Positions 35,998-43,790 of a stretch of DNA of 64,000 nucleotides are shown here, one piece after another. Under the pieces are notes generated by a model. That model was not told the DNA's origin. It saw nothing but the letters and a program-made list of their open reading frames with translations, and searched no databases. Source of the stretch: an uncultured Pseudoxanthomonas sp. (GTDB lineage: Bacteria; Pseudomonadota; Gammaproteobacteria; Xanthomonadales; Xanthomonadaceae); assembly GCA_946479745.1 (NCBI GenBank), contig CAMLGZ010000008.1:1-64000 (forward strand), given 5' to 3'. A program made the translations under genes and the position numbers. Each line of letters opens with the position of its first letter. Position 1 is the stretch's first letter.

Positions 35998-37407
35998 ATG
36001 TTCGGCAACGGTTTCAGCGGCGGGCCCGGCAACGCGGGCGATTTCGAAGCCATGGCGCGGCAGTACTGGAACGCCTGGGGCCAGGCGATGCGCCAGGGCG
36101 GCCTGGGCATCGCGGCACCGCAGCCGGCAGGCCAATGGCAGCAGGCGGTGGATTGGTGGTCACAGCTGATGCCCAGCGGGCCCAGTCAGGCCAACGACGC
36201 AGTCGCGCGCTTCAACCAGCAGGCCAGCCAGTGGTTCGGGCAGATGCAGCAGGTGGCGGCGCAATTCGCCGGCCAGGACAACAGCGCTTCGGAGATCGGC
36301 CAAGCCTGGCGTCGCGCGATGGGCGCCGATGCAGACAACCCCTTCCCGGGCATGCTTTTCCCGGACATGTTCAAAGCCATGCGCGGGCAGGGCGCCCATG
36401 GGCTGGACGAATGGTTGGACCAGGTCAAACCCTATCTCGAAGGATTCCAGCATCAGAGTCAGCGCTGGCAGCAATTGCCCGCCTTCGGCCAGTACCGCGA
36501 ACACCAGGAGCGCTGGCAGGCGCTGCAGTTGGCGCAGCAGAACTATCAACAGCAGACCGAAGCGTTCAATGCCCTGATGATGAAGTGCGCGCAGCGCGCC
36601 TTTGATGTGTTCGAAGACAAGCTCACGGCGCACGAAGAGCCGGGCCGCCAGCTCACCAGCGCGCGCGCGCTGTTCGACCTGTGGATCGATTCGGCCGAGC
36701 AGGCCTATGCCGACATCGCCTTGTCGGCCGAATTCCGCGAAGTCTATGGCACCCTGACCAATGCGCAGATGCGCCTGCGCGCCGCCATCCAGCTTGAAGT
36801 GGAGCACTTGACCGGTCTGTTCGGCATGCCGACCCGGACCGAGATCGATTCGGCGCACCGCAAGATCGCCGATCTGGAGCGCGCCTTGCGCCGCGCCGCT
36901 TCGGCCAGCGCGCGTCCGGTCGCCGAGCGCAAGGCGGCCCCGGCGCCTCGCGCACCTGTACCTGCGCCCGAACCTGTCGCCGCCGCTCCCGCAAAAGCCA
37001 AGTCGCGCCGCAAGGCGTCCACGCCCAAGACGGTTGCGCGCAAACCGCAGCCCAAGCGCAAGCCGCCAAGCAAGCGGGCAGCGCCACGCAAGACGGCCGC
37101 GCGCAAATTGGCGGCCAAGCCCGCCACAGTCGAGCAAAAGACACCCGTAAAACAGGTTTCCAGGAAAATTGCCACGAAGAAGGCCGCGAAGAAAAAGGTA
37201 GCCGCGCCCAGCCGCAAGGCCGTCCAGAATGTGGTCGCCAAACAGCCTGCCCTGACCAAGACCGCTGCCAAAGCCGCTTCAACTCCGTCCGGCAATGGCC
37301 GGGTGGTGTCGATGAAGGATTGGGTCGCCCGATATGCCGCCATCAATACTCCTGACGGACCTGCTCTCGACAAGAAGAGCACCGGCAAAAAGAAGGCGCA
37401 CAAATGA
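35998..37407 (+). CDS. phaE: Class III PHA synthase subunit PhaE with histone-H1-like C-terminal tail
   Basis: 469 aa, GGAGGG seven bases before the ATG. The N-terminal 300 residues are PhaE: DFEAMARQYWNAWGQAMRQGG, NPFPGMLFPDMFKAMRGQG, LGLAQQNYQQQ-like helices (LQLAQQNYQQQTEAFNALMM), LFDLWIDSAEQAYADIAL, and the family end motif FGMPTRTEIDSAHRKIADLERALRR in pieces. PhaE activates PhaC and sits on the granule surface. Residues about 325-440 are extra: a Lys/Arg/Ala/Pro tract (KAKSRRKASTPK, KRKPPSKRAAPRKTAARK, KIATKKAAKKKVAAPSRK), like the DNA-binding tail of PhaF-type phasins and histone H1. The end MKDWVARYAAINTPDG is again a short structured motif. The stop overlaps phaC by 4 bp. Confidence 0.93.
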   Translation: MFGNGFSGGPGNAGDFEAMARQYWNAWGQAMRQGGLGIAAPQPAGQWQQAVDWWSQLMPSGPSQANDAVARFNQQASQWFGQMQQVAAQFAGQDNSASEIGQAWRRAMGADADNPFPGMLFPDMFKAMRGQGAHGLDEWLDQVKPYLEGFQHQSQRWQQLPAFGQYREHQERWQALQLAQQNYQQQTEAFNALMMKCAQRAFDVFEDKLTAHEEPGRQLTSARALFDLWIDSAEQAYADIALSAEFREVYGTLTNAQMRLRAAIQLEVEHLTGLFGMPTRTEIDSAHRKIADLERALRRAASASARPVAERKAAPAPRAPVPAPEPVAAAPAKAKSRRKASTPKTVARKPQPKRKPPSKRAAPRKTAARKLAAKPATVEQKTPVKQVSRKIATKKAAKKKVAAPSRKAVQNVVAKQPALTKTAAKAASTPSGNGRVVSMKDWVARYAAINTPDGPALDKKSTGKKKAHK

Positions 37408-38474
37408 ACGGACCGTTGAATCTCACGCCCGATGCGCTGGCGCTGGAAGCCATGTCCCTGCAGCAGAAACTTGCCGCGGGATTGCGGACCCTGCCGGAAG
37501 TCGACGACGTGCAGTATGGGGCGACGCAGAAACAGGAAGTCTGGCGCGACGGCAAGGTGGTGCTGTACCGCTTCGTCGGCGAACAGGCGCCGACCGCCAG
37601 AGTGCCGCTGCTGATCGCCTACGCGCTGGTCAACCGCCCCTACATGGTCGACCTGCAGTCCGACCGCTCGCTGGTGAAAGGGCTGTTGGCGCGCGGCGAG
37701 GACGTCTACATCATCGACTGGGGCTATCCGGACCGCTCCGACCGCTTCCTGATGCTGGACGACTACATCAACCGTTTCATCGACGGCGCGGTCGATCATC
37801 TGCGCAGCAGTTTTGGGCTGGACGCCGTCAACCTGCTCGGCATCTGCCAGGGTGGGGCATTTTCGCTGTGCTACGCCTCGCTGCACCCGGAGAAAGTCAA
37901 GAACCTGATCACCATGGTCACCCCGGTGGATTTCCACACACCGGACAATATGCTGTCCAACTGGACGCAGAACATGGATGTGGACCTGTTCGTCGACACG
38001 CTGGGCAACGTGCCGGCGGATCTGATGAATTCCAGCTACCTGATGCTGAAGCCGTTCCGCCTGCATCTGCAGAAGTACGTGGGCCTCATCGACATCCTGG
38101 ACGACAAGCATGCGGTCGAGGATTTCCTGCGCATGGAGAAATGGATATTCGATTCGCCCGATCTGGCGGGCGAGGCGTTCCGCCAGTTCATCAAGCAGTT
38201 CTACCAGGGCAACGGCTTCGTCAACGGCGGCATCGAAATCGACGGCGAGCCGGTGGATCTGGGTTATGTGGACATGCCCATCCTCAATATTTTCGCCGAA
38301 CAGGATCATCTGGTGCCGCCAGACGCCTCGCGTGCTTTGCAGAAGCTGGCGGGTACGCGCGATTACACCGAACTGAGTTTCAAGGGCGGGCATATCGGCA
38401 TTTATGTGTCCAGCCGGGCTCAGCGCGAAGTGCCTACCGCCATCCACGAATGGCTGGCCAAACGCGCTCTGTAG
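37404..38474 (+). CDS. phaC: Class III polyhydroxyalkanoate synthase catalytic subunit
   Basis: 356 aa, the usual length of class III PhaC. ATGA overlap with phaE. Catalytic triad visible: Cys148 in the lipase-like box GICQGG, Asp301 in NIFAEQDHLVPP and His330 in FKGGHIGIYVS. Other family phrases: LLIAYALVNRPYMVDLQ, VYIIDWGYPDRSDRFL, TPDNMLSNWTQNMDVD, KPFRLHLQKYVGLIDIL. Polymerises (R)-3-hydroxyacyl-CoA (typically C3-C5) into granules as a PhaC-PhaE complex. Its TAG stop lies inside a REP palindrome. Confidence 0.96.
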   Translation: MNGPLNLTPDALALEAMSLQQKLAAGLRTLPEVDDVQYGATQKQEVWRDGKVVLYRFVGEQAPTARVPLLIAYALVNRPYMVDLQSDRSLVKGLLARGEDVYIIDWGYPDRSDRFLMLDDYINRFIDGAVDHLRSSFGLDAVNLLGICQGGAFSLCYASLHPEKVKNLITMVTPVDFHTPDNMLSNWTQNMDVDLFVDTLGNVPADLMNSSYLMLKPFRLHLQKYVGLIDILDDKHAVEDFLRMEKWIFDSPDLAGEAFRQFIKQFYQGNGFVNGGIEIDGEPVDLGYVDMPILNIFAEQDHLVPPDASRALQKLAGTRDYTELSFKGGHIGIYVSSRAQREVPTAIHEWLAKRAL

Positions 38475-38508
38475 GAGCGACGTAAGTCGCGACTTACGTC
38501 GCTCCTAC
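38471..38508. repeat. REP palindrome GTAGGAGCGACGTAAGTC
   Basis: Perfect 18-bp arms with a 2-nt centre. It overlaps the phaC stop codon and lies 13 bp before the next ATG; it can act as a transcript-end hairpin. Same family as 31283-31340. Confidence 0.92.
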
Positions 38509-38521
38509 AACGGAAGAAAAG

Positions 38522-38896
38522 ATGTCTCTGAAAGCACTGCTGTTCTGCGCACTCTCGCTGGCTTCCGCGCTGGCCTTCGCTGCACCATCGCCAGCCGCAA
38601 AAAAAGAAATAAGCCAGCTGATGGACGCGCTGTCGCGTTCCGGCTGCCAGTTCCAGCGCAACGGCAGCTGGTACGACGCGGCCGAGGCGCGTGCCCATCT
38701 GCAACGCAAATACGATTACCTGCTGAAGAAAGACAGAGTCGATACGGCCGAACAATTCATCCAGCGTGCCGCCAGCGAAAGCAGCGTGAGCGGGCGCGCG
38801 TACCGGGTGAAATGCCAGGGCAGAGAGCAGGATTCTTCGGCATGGTTCGGCGGGCAGCTGCAGAAACTGCGCCATGCGACCGCCCCCGCCCACTGA
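38522..38896 (+). CDS. DUF5329 family exported protein
   Basis: 124 aa, GGAAG ahead of the ATG. Signal peptide ALLFCALSLASALAFAA. The mature part matches DUF5329: EISQLMDALSRSGCQFQRNGSWYDAAEARAHLQRKYDYL in pieces, AEQFIQRAASESSVSGRAY, then VKCQGREQDSSAWF, with two conserved cysteines that probably pair in the periplasm. Function unknown. Confidence 0.85.
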   Translation: MSLKALLFCALSLASALAFAAPSPAAKKEISQLMDALSRSGCQFQRNGSWYDAAEARAHLQRKYDYLLKKDRVDTAEQFIQRAASESSVSGRAYRVKCQGREQDSSAWFGGQLQKLRHATAPAH

Positions 38897-38935
38897 CGCG
38901 CTAAACTTCCGCAATGCCGACTTCGGGAGATCGCA

Positions 38936-39139
38936 ATGGCTGACCAGGCAAAACCTTTCGCCCGTTCGCTCAACGACCGCATGCTGGCTGGCGTGATGGG
39001 CGGCATTGCGCACCGCTTCGGCTGGAATTCCACTCTGCTGCGCGCGGTGTTCGTGATCGTATCGATCGCTTCGGCCGCGTTCCCGGGCATCCTGGTGTAC
39101 CTGATCTTGTGGCTGCTGATGCCGCAAGAAGCAGACTGA
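38936..39139 (+). CDS. PspC-domain small membrane protein
   Basis: 67 aa. GGGAG ahead of the ATG. PspC domain: RSLNDRMLAGVMGGIAHRFGWN, then one strong hydrophobic helix VFVIVSIASAAFPGILVYLILWLLMP. Stand-alone PspC proteins of this size are frequent in this group; a role in membrane stress is presumed from the family. Followed 6 bp later by the next gene. Confidence 0.88.
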   Translation: MADQAKPFARSLNDRMLAGVMGGIAHRFGWNSTLLRAVFVIVSIASAAFPGILVYLILWLLMPQEAD

Positions 39140-39145
39140 CGCCAG

Positions 39146-39580
39146 ATGGGGAAGGCCGCTTCGGCCACGTTGCGCGTACTCGGGATCCTGTGGACGCTAC
39201 CCAACACCTTGATCGGGTTGATCGGCGGTGGCGTGGGCCTGCTTTTCGGCGCCAGCGCTGAGTTCAGCCGCAAGGATTTCGCGTTGGTTTTCCATCATTG
39301 GCCATGGGGGCCGGGTGGGGCGATCACCTTCGGCAACACCATCCTGCATACCGGCGACACGCTGGATTCGGAATGCCTGACCTACGAACATCGCGCCGGC
39401 CGCTGCACCCACCCGCGCATCAAGATCGGCGACCATGAACGTGCGCATGTCTACCAGTACATGGTTCTGGGGCCTCTGTTCCTGCCGCTTTATCTGGTGT
39501 GCGGCGGCGTCAGCGTCCGTAATCCGTTCGAGCGTGCCGCCGACCGCTACGCCATGACCGGACACGGTTGGTGGCCTTGA
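39146..39580 (+). CDS. Conserved membrane protein of unknown function
   Basis: 144 aa. Two or three hydrophobic stretches (ATLRVLGILWTLPNTLIGLIGGGVGLLF and VLGPLFLPLYLVCGG) separated by a polar middle with TFGNTILHTG and HERAHVYQYM. The HERAHVYQ segment before the second helix resembles a metal-binding HExxH permutation but is not a classical protease motif. Short distance to the PspC gene suggests one transcript. No function can be assigned. Confidence 0.75.
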   Translation: MGKAASATLRVLGILWTLPNTLIGLIGGGVGLLFGASAEFSRKDFALVFHHWPWGPGGAITFGNTILHTGDTLDSECLTYEHRAGRCTHPRIKIGDHERAHVYQYMVLGPLFLPLYLVCGGVSVRNPFERAADRYAMTGHGWWP

Positions 39581-39818
39581 ACAAGTCGAAAAAATGTGCC
39601 GACAAACGGCGATTGTTTTTGACGCACCGATAACGTCGGCGGGAATACAGTCGCAGCCGTTGGAGAAAGGCAGAAATCGACAAGACCAAGCCCGACTCCG
39701 ACTAGAAGGCTCAGCCGATCTGGGGTAAAACCCGGAAAGACTGGGCCTTCGTCGTATGGGCATTTCGTATGGGCGTTGCGGATGCGGCGGGCAAGCGGCT
39801 GCCGGGCTCCGGACTTCT

Positions 39819-41033
39819 TCAGCGCTCAAGCCGTCCGAATCCGAACAGCCCGCTCAACGGATGTCTGCGCTTCTCTATCGATGCCCGCAACAACCCGGCG
39901 CCCAGCATGCTGTAGGTAATTCCGTTGCCGCCGTAGGCCATGGCGAAATACACACGAGGCCCGTACTGCGCATGTGCGCCGAAGAAGGGCAGCCCGTCCC
40001 CGGTTTCGGCGAAGGTGCCCGCCCATGCGAACGCGGGCGCAAGCGGCAGATGCGGGAACAGACCGGCCACTTTTTTGCTCAGTGCACGCGCCTTTTTTTC
40101 CACCCGCGCATCGCGTTTGGCCGGGATATCCACGCTGTCGTCCTCGCCGCCCACCAGCAAGCGCCCGTCGCCGGTGCTGCGCAGGTAGAGGTAAGGGCGA
40201 GCGGATTCCCACACCATGGTTTTCTTGAGCGGACCCAGCGCCTGGTCATCGATCGGGTCGGTGATGAAGGCGTAGCTGCTGCGGTTCTGGGCTACCTTCT
40301 TCTTCAGCCATTGCTGGTTGGCGTAGCCCGCCGCCAGCACCGCATGACCGGCGCGGATCGTATGGCCCTGCGTAGTGCGCAGAGCGACGCCGCGCGAAGT
40401 AGCCCGGATGCTTTCGATTCTTGTGCGATCAAAAACAGCGCTGCCGCGCTTCTGCAATCGCGCCAACAAGCGACAGGCCATGCGATAAGGATCGATGCGG
40501 GCGGCCTGATGGCTCAGTATCGCTACCGGCGCGCCGATGCCGTAGCGCTCCAGCAGGTGGTCGTGTTCCAGCAATTCCACTTGAAAGCCATGGCGCAGGC
40601 GCAGCTCGAACTCTTCGCGCAACACGCTGGCATGGCGGCGTTTACTGGCGTAGTACAGGCTGTCCGCCCAAGCGAAATCCACATCGCGGATATCGCGCGC
40701 CTTGTCCTGCAGTATCTCGATGGCTTCGGCGCATTTTCCATAGGCCAGCGCCGCATCGGCTTCGCCGTAACGCTTGGCCAGATCAATCATGTGGGTGTCG
40801 ATTTCATACTGCAACAGCGCGGTACTGGCCGAGGAACTTCCCCAGCCGATATCGCGTTGTTCCACTAGCGCCACTTCATGACCGTGCCCGGCCAACTCAT
40901 CGGCGATCAACGCGCCGGTAATGCCGCCGCCGATGACGGCCACTTCGCATCGCAGGTCCGCCTGCAAAGGCGGGAACGCCTGCATCAATCCGTTCTTGAT
41001 CGCCCAATACGGATAACCGCTCTTGAGATCCAT
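39819..41033 (-). CDS. FAD-dependent oxidoreductase of the DAO (D-amino-acid/glycine oxidase) family
   Basis: 404 aa. Rossmann FAD motif CEVAVIGGGITGALIADEL (GxGxxG) followed by EQRDIGWGSSSASTALLQYE. DAO core: AARIDPYRMACRLLARLQKRG, AVLAAGYANQQW, LYLRSTGDGRLLVGGEDD. Closing AWAGTFAETGDGLPFFG and YGGNGITYSMLG. Oxidises an amine or alcohol substrate that is not deducible. It stands alone, upstream of a TetR regulator transcribed in the same direction. Confidence 0.85.
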   Translation of the reverse strand: MDLKSGYPYWAIKNGLMQAFPPLQADLRCEVAVIGGGITGALIADELAGHGHEVALVEQRDIGWGSSSASTALLQYEIDTHMIDLAKRYGEADAALAYGKCAEAIEILQDKARDIRDVDFAWADSLYYASKRRHASVLREEFELRLRHGFQVELLEHDHLLERYGIGAPVAILSHQAARIDPYRMACRLLARLQKRGSAVFDRTRIESIRATSRGVALRTTQGHTIRAGHAVLAAGYANQQWLKKKVAQNRSSYAFITDPIDDQALGPLKKTMVWESARPYLYLRSTGDGRLLVGGEDDSVDIPAKRDARVEKKARALSKKVAGLFPHLPLAPAFAWAGTFAETGDGLPFFGAHAQYGPRVYFAMAYGGNGITYSMLGAGLLRASIEKRRHPLSGLFGFGRLER

Positions 41034-41119
41034 GCATCACACGCGCCGCCACGGTGGGCAGAAGCATGCATTGCGGAAGATTCGGGTCGCGTGAGCGGCG
41101 CCGTGGCGCAACGATTGGG

Positions 41120-41842
41120 TCAGCGGGGCAGGGCGCCTTGCAGGAACAGATCTACCGCGGCCTGCGCATAGGTCCGCAGTTCCTGTGGGTCCGGTTGCTT
41201 CAGGTTGCCGCTGGAAACGCGAATCACCAGGTCGCCGAACAGCATCATGAAGAACTGGCTGGACGCCATGGTGGGCGACGCCAGTTTCAGGCGTCCGGCA
41301 GCGACTTCCTGCTCGAAGTATTCCCTCAGGCTGCCCCGTACCGCGGCTACGGCATGGTCGAAGAACCAGTCGCGCATGTCCGGGAAGGACTGGCCTTCGC
41401 CGATGACGATGCGGTGGATCACCACCGATTCGGCGGTGGCCATGCCCTCGGCGATGCGTTCGGCCGCCTGGCGCAGCGCCTGCTCGGGGGGCAGGCCGGA
41501 CAGGTTCAGGTCCTCCAGGCGTGCGCTGAGATCCTCCAGCCTGCGCTGGATGATGGCGTGCGCCAGCCCCTCCTTGTCGCCGAACACGCGGTACAGGGTG
41601 GCCAGCGAACCGCCCGCGCGGGCCACTATTTCGCTAAGGCGCGCGTGCTGGTAACCGTTTTCAGTAAACACCTCGGTGGCCGCGTCCAGGAATCGCTCCA
41701 CCCGTAGTTCGCCGCGTTTGCAGAGGTCCACGGGCAAGCGGGTACGGAATGAGCCGGTGTGGTCGGCTCCGCCTTGATTGGAGCTGTCGGAGGATGCGTT
41801 CAATGGCTGTACGTTCGACGTGGCTGGTTGCCGCGGGCTCAA
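41120..41842 (-). CDS. TetR/AcrR-family transcriptional regulator
   Basis: Up to 240 aa, but the first codon in the long frame is TTG and the first 45 residues are low-complexity, so the true start is uncertain (a GTG near 41733 is possible). HTH: RVERFLDAATEVFTENGYQHARLSEIVARAGGSLATLYRVFGDKEGLAHAI in pieces. The C-terminal helical domain contains WFFDHAVAAVRGSLREYF and a TetR_C-like end (FFMMLFGDLVIRVSSGN). Ligand and targets unknown. Confidence 0.85.
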   Translation of the reverse strand: MSPRQPATSNVQPLNASSDSSNQGGADHTGSFRTRLPVDLCKRGELRVERFLDAATEVFTENGYQHARLSEIVARAGGSLATLYRVFGDKEGLAHAIIQRRLEDLSARLEDLNLSGLPPEQALRQAAERIAEGMATAESVVIHRIVIGEGQSFPDMRDWFFDHAVAAVRGSLREYFEQEVAAGRLKLASPTMASSQFFMMLFGDLVIRVSSGNLKQPDPQELRTYAQAAVDLFLQGALPR

Positions 41843-42005
41843 TCTAGCAAAGATAAAGGGGGACAGCGCATACGTGCTGTGACTTACAGAATGAACAACT
41901 CCAGCGCTTTCCAGACAGCGCTGCCACCATTTGGCTCTGAAAACGTTTTCCGTCGCTCAGGTGTTTGGCTTGGTTTCGTTCGACGTAGCCGGCAAACTCC
42001 TATCC

Positions 42006-42998
42006 ATGGCAATCGAAGATCGATTCAAGCAAGCCGTCATTGTCACGCTAGCGAAGCGAGCGGCGAACCGTTGCTCCAATCCTGATTGCGGTGCGATCAC
42101 TAGCGGCCCAACCGATGAGCCCGATGGCGCAGTGAATGTCGGTGAAGCAGCCCACATCTACGGTGCAAATCCGGGCTCCGCTCGCTACGACCCCGATATG
42201 ATCTCAGCCGATCGCAGCGCGATCACCAATGCTATCTGGCTCTGCGGAAACTGCCATAAGTTGGTCGACGATGCTCCTGGAAAATATCCAGCCGGACTAT
42301 TGTTCGAGTGGCAGCGCGAGCATGAAAGATGGATTTCAGAACAAGTCGGTAAAGTGGCCGCTGAAATACGGCAGCGTTATGAGAAACGTCACCTCGAAGA
42401 ATTCGGCAAGCTGAGCTACCTCGCCGAACGACTGATTCTCGAGAAGGATGCCTATTGGGAATATCTGTTGACTGCCGAGGTTTTGCGGTACGAGATGGCG
42501 GCAGTAGTGCGAAGATGGAATGCCCTCAAGCGCGGTCTTTACGTAAAGCCGCTGGTGCGGATTGAGAAAGCGGATTCCTTTGCGTGGATTTCCGATAAAT
42601 TGCAGGAGATTCGCATCATTGTGGACGCTTTCAGCGAATTGACGAATGTGGAATTCACGCGCTCTTGGGGTGCGCCTGGCGTGGCCGGAAGCGATGTCGA
42701 TATCGTTTCGACGTGCCGCTTGTATGGGGAGCTATGCAGCAGCACGCTCGCATGGGAGGAATCGGTTCGATTCTCCCGAGTTGACGATAGCTTTATCGAA
42801 GTCCGTGATCTCTACGCAGGAGTCGCGGGTGCGTTAATTGATCAGGCTGAAAAGATTCCGGGCTTCCTTACCGAGACGCTTGCCAGTATGCCCACATCGG
42901 GCAACTACGAGCTGCTTCTTACGGTTTCATTGCCGGATGGTTGGGTTGATGCGGTGAATGCAGCTATGTGGCGGGGTGTGCGGGCGCTTAGGAACTAG
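42006..42998 (+). CDS. HNH-nuclease-like protein with uncharacterised C-terminal domain
   Basis: 330 aa from the ATG at 42006 (an in-frame start at 41931 adds a hydrophobic 25 aa that looks non-native). Residues about 20-105 are an HNH zinc-finger nuclease module: CSNPDCGAITSGP, VGEAAHIYGANPGS, RSAITNAIWLCGNCHKLVD (CxxxxC ... AHI ... N ... CxxCH). The C-terminal 220 residues are mixed alpha/beta without a recognised family. The gene is more AT-rich than the chromosomal genes to its left and has no operon partner. HNH plus a partner domain is a frequent build of restriction or defence effectors; this is inference. Confidence 0.7.
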   Translation: MAIEDRFKQAVIVTLAKRAANRCSNPDCGAITSGPTDEPDGAVNVGEAAHIYGANPGSARYDPDMISADRSAITNAIWLCGNCHKLVDDAPGKYPAGLLFEWQREHERWISEQVGKVAAEIRQRYEKRHLEEFGKLSYLAERLILEKDAYWEYLLTAEVLRYEMAAVVRRWNALKRGLYVKPLVRIEKADSFAWISDKLQEIRIIVDAFSELTNVEFTRSWGAPGVAGSDVDIVSTCRLYGELCSSTLAWEESVRFSRVDDSFIEVRDLYAGVAGALIDQAEKIPGFLTETLASMPTSGNYELLLTVSLPDGWVDAVNAAMWRGVRALRN

Positions 42999-43020
42999 AG
43001 CATCGCAGGACTTCTAGAAT

Positions 43021-43168
43021 GGGTTGAGCCGAAGGCGATACCCATCACTCGATACCCATCACTCGCGGCGATCAGGCAACGATAGGTATCGCTGCGCTCA
43101 ACCCATCCTACTGGGCCTGTACGCCAAACTAAGAGCTCCGGGTTTCGCTGCGCTCACCCGGGCTACGT
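43021..43168. repeat. Inverted repeat with internal 14-bp tandem duplication, plus REP-like tail
   Basis: GGGTTGAGCCGAAGGCGATA (from 43021) faces GGTATCGCTGCGCTCAACCC (43085-43104). Inside the left arm GATACCCATCACTC occurs twice in tandem (43037-43050, 43051-43064). A related CCGGGTTTCGCTGCGCTCAC...CCCGGGCTACG unit follows to 43168. Confidence 0.75.
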
Positions 43169-43194
43169 CATTCCGGTTGCCGTTCTTTAGCGCG

Positions 43195-43464
43195 TCATAG
43201 CAATTCTTCTAGAGATTGAATCGCTACTTTCACGGATGGGTGCCTTCGCACCCAAAGCTCGCCTAAGAATTGGGAAACATCTCGATTTCCAAGTAGCTCT
43301 TTTATTGCTTCGGATGAGCCTGCTTGTCGCAGGTCGTGAGCAGCATCCAGAAGATTCTCGGAAAATTCGGAATGGCTCTCACCGAGTTCGGCGCCCCATT
43401 CTTTCTGGACAGCGGATATAAGCCCGCCGGTTGCGATATCTAGTTGAGATTTATTCTTTTTCAT
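43195..43464 (-). CDS. Small hypothetical protein
   Basis: 89 aa, AT-rich for this genome. Helical: STGGLISAVQ-like start (SQLDIATGGLISAVQKEWG), then SENLLDAAHDLRQAG, and WVRRHPSVKVAIQSLEELL. No signal peptide or membrane segment. No family recognised. It lies just outside the putative island edge. Confidence 0.5.
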   Translation of the reverse strand: MKKNKSQLDIATGGLISAVQKEWGAELGESHSEFSENLLDAAHDLRQAGSSEAIKELLGNRDVSQFLGELWVRRHPSVKVAIQSLEELL

Positions 43465-43544
43465 GTCGAGAAGTCTCTCTTAAATTTCGCGAGTTAGACA
43501 TGTCACCCGAGCATGCGATAGGTCCCAAGACTGCAGCCGAACCG

Positions 43545-43588
43545 CTCCAAACAAAAAGGCCCAGCCTCACGGCTAAGCCTTTGTTTTT
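43545..43588 (-). terminator. Terminator-like hairpin downstream of the tRNA 3'-end remnant
   Basis: On the minus strand CAAAGGCTTAGCCGTGAGGC then TGGGCCTTTTTGTTTGG: a stem (AGGC..AGCC / GGCT..GCCT) with a 2-nt internal mismatch and a T tract. It follows the tRNA-like 3' end (43589-43604) as a normal tRNA gene terminator would. Confidence 0.6.
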
Positions 43589-43604
43589 TGGTGCCGAAGG
43601 TGGG
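43589..43604 (-). other. tRNA 3'-end remnant; probable attachment site (left edge of island)
   Basis: On the minus strand CCCACCTTCGGCACCA, the acceptor-stem 3' half with CCA as found in Leu/Ser-type tRNA genes. The rest of the tRNA body is missing on the right, where the sequence changes to CACCTAACTG. A displaced tRNA 3' end 187 bp from a tyrosine integrase is the usual sign of an att junction. Because the tRNA terminator is on the left, the inserted element should extend to the right. Confidence 0.6.
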
Positions 43605-43615
43605 CACCTAACTGT

Positions 43616-43706
43616 AGTCCAACAGAGTCCAAGTCTGTCCAAGCAAGCCCGGACATACCCTGTAAAACAGCTGTTGTGTGTCTACGACGTGTCCAAATCA
43701 GTCCAA
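43616..43706 (+). repeat. Phased (A/T)GTCCAA direct repeats, five copies
   Basis: Copies begin at 43616, 43626 and 43636 (exact 10-bp period), then at 43690 and 43700 (again 10 bp). They lie between the att remnant and the integrase start, where integrase arm-type or excisionase sites are expected. Confidence 0.75.
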
Positions 43707-43790
43707 TCCTGCCCACTTGCAGCTACTCACATTAGCGAGTAGGGTAGTGAGTAGAGGCGCCGTTCGCCTCATACGCCTACAGGGGGTTGC

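Noticed and set aside
36744..38447. 567-codon minus-strand frame
   Set aside because: Antisense to phaE-phaC, both certain.
43589..43604. Functional tRNA gene
   Set aside because: Only the 3' 16 nt are present; the anticodon, D and T arms are absent.
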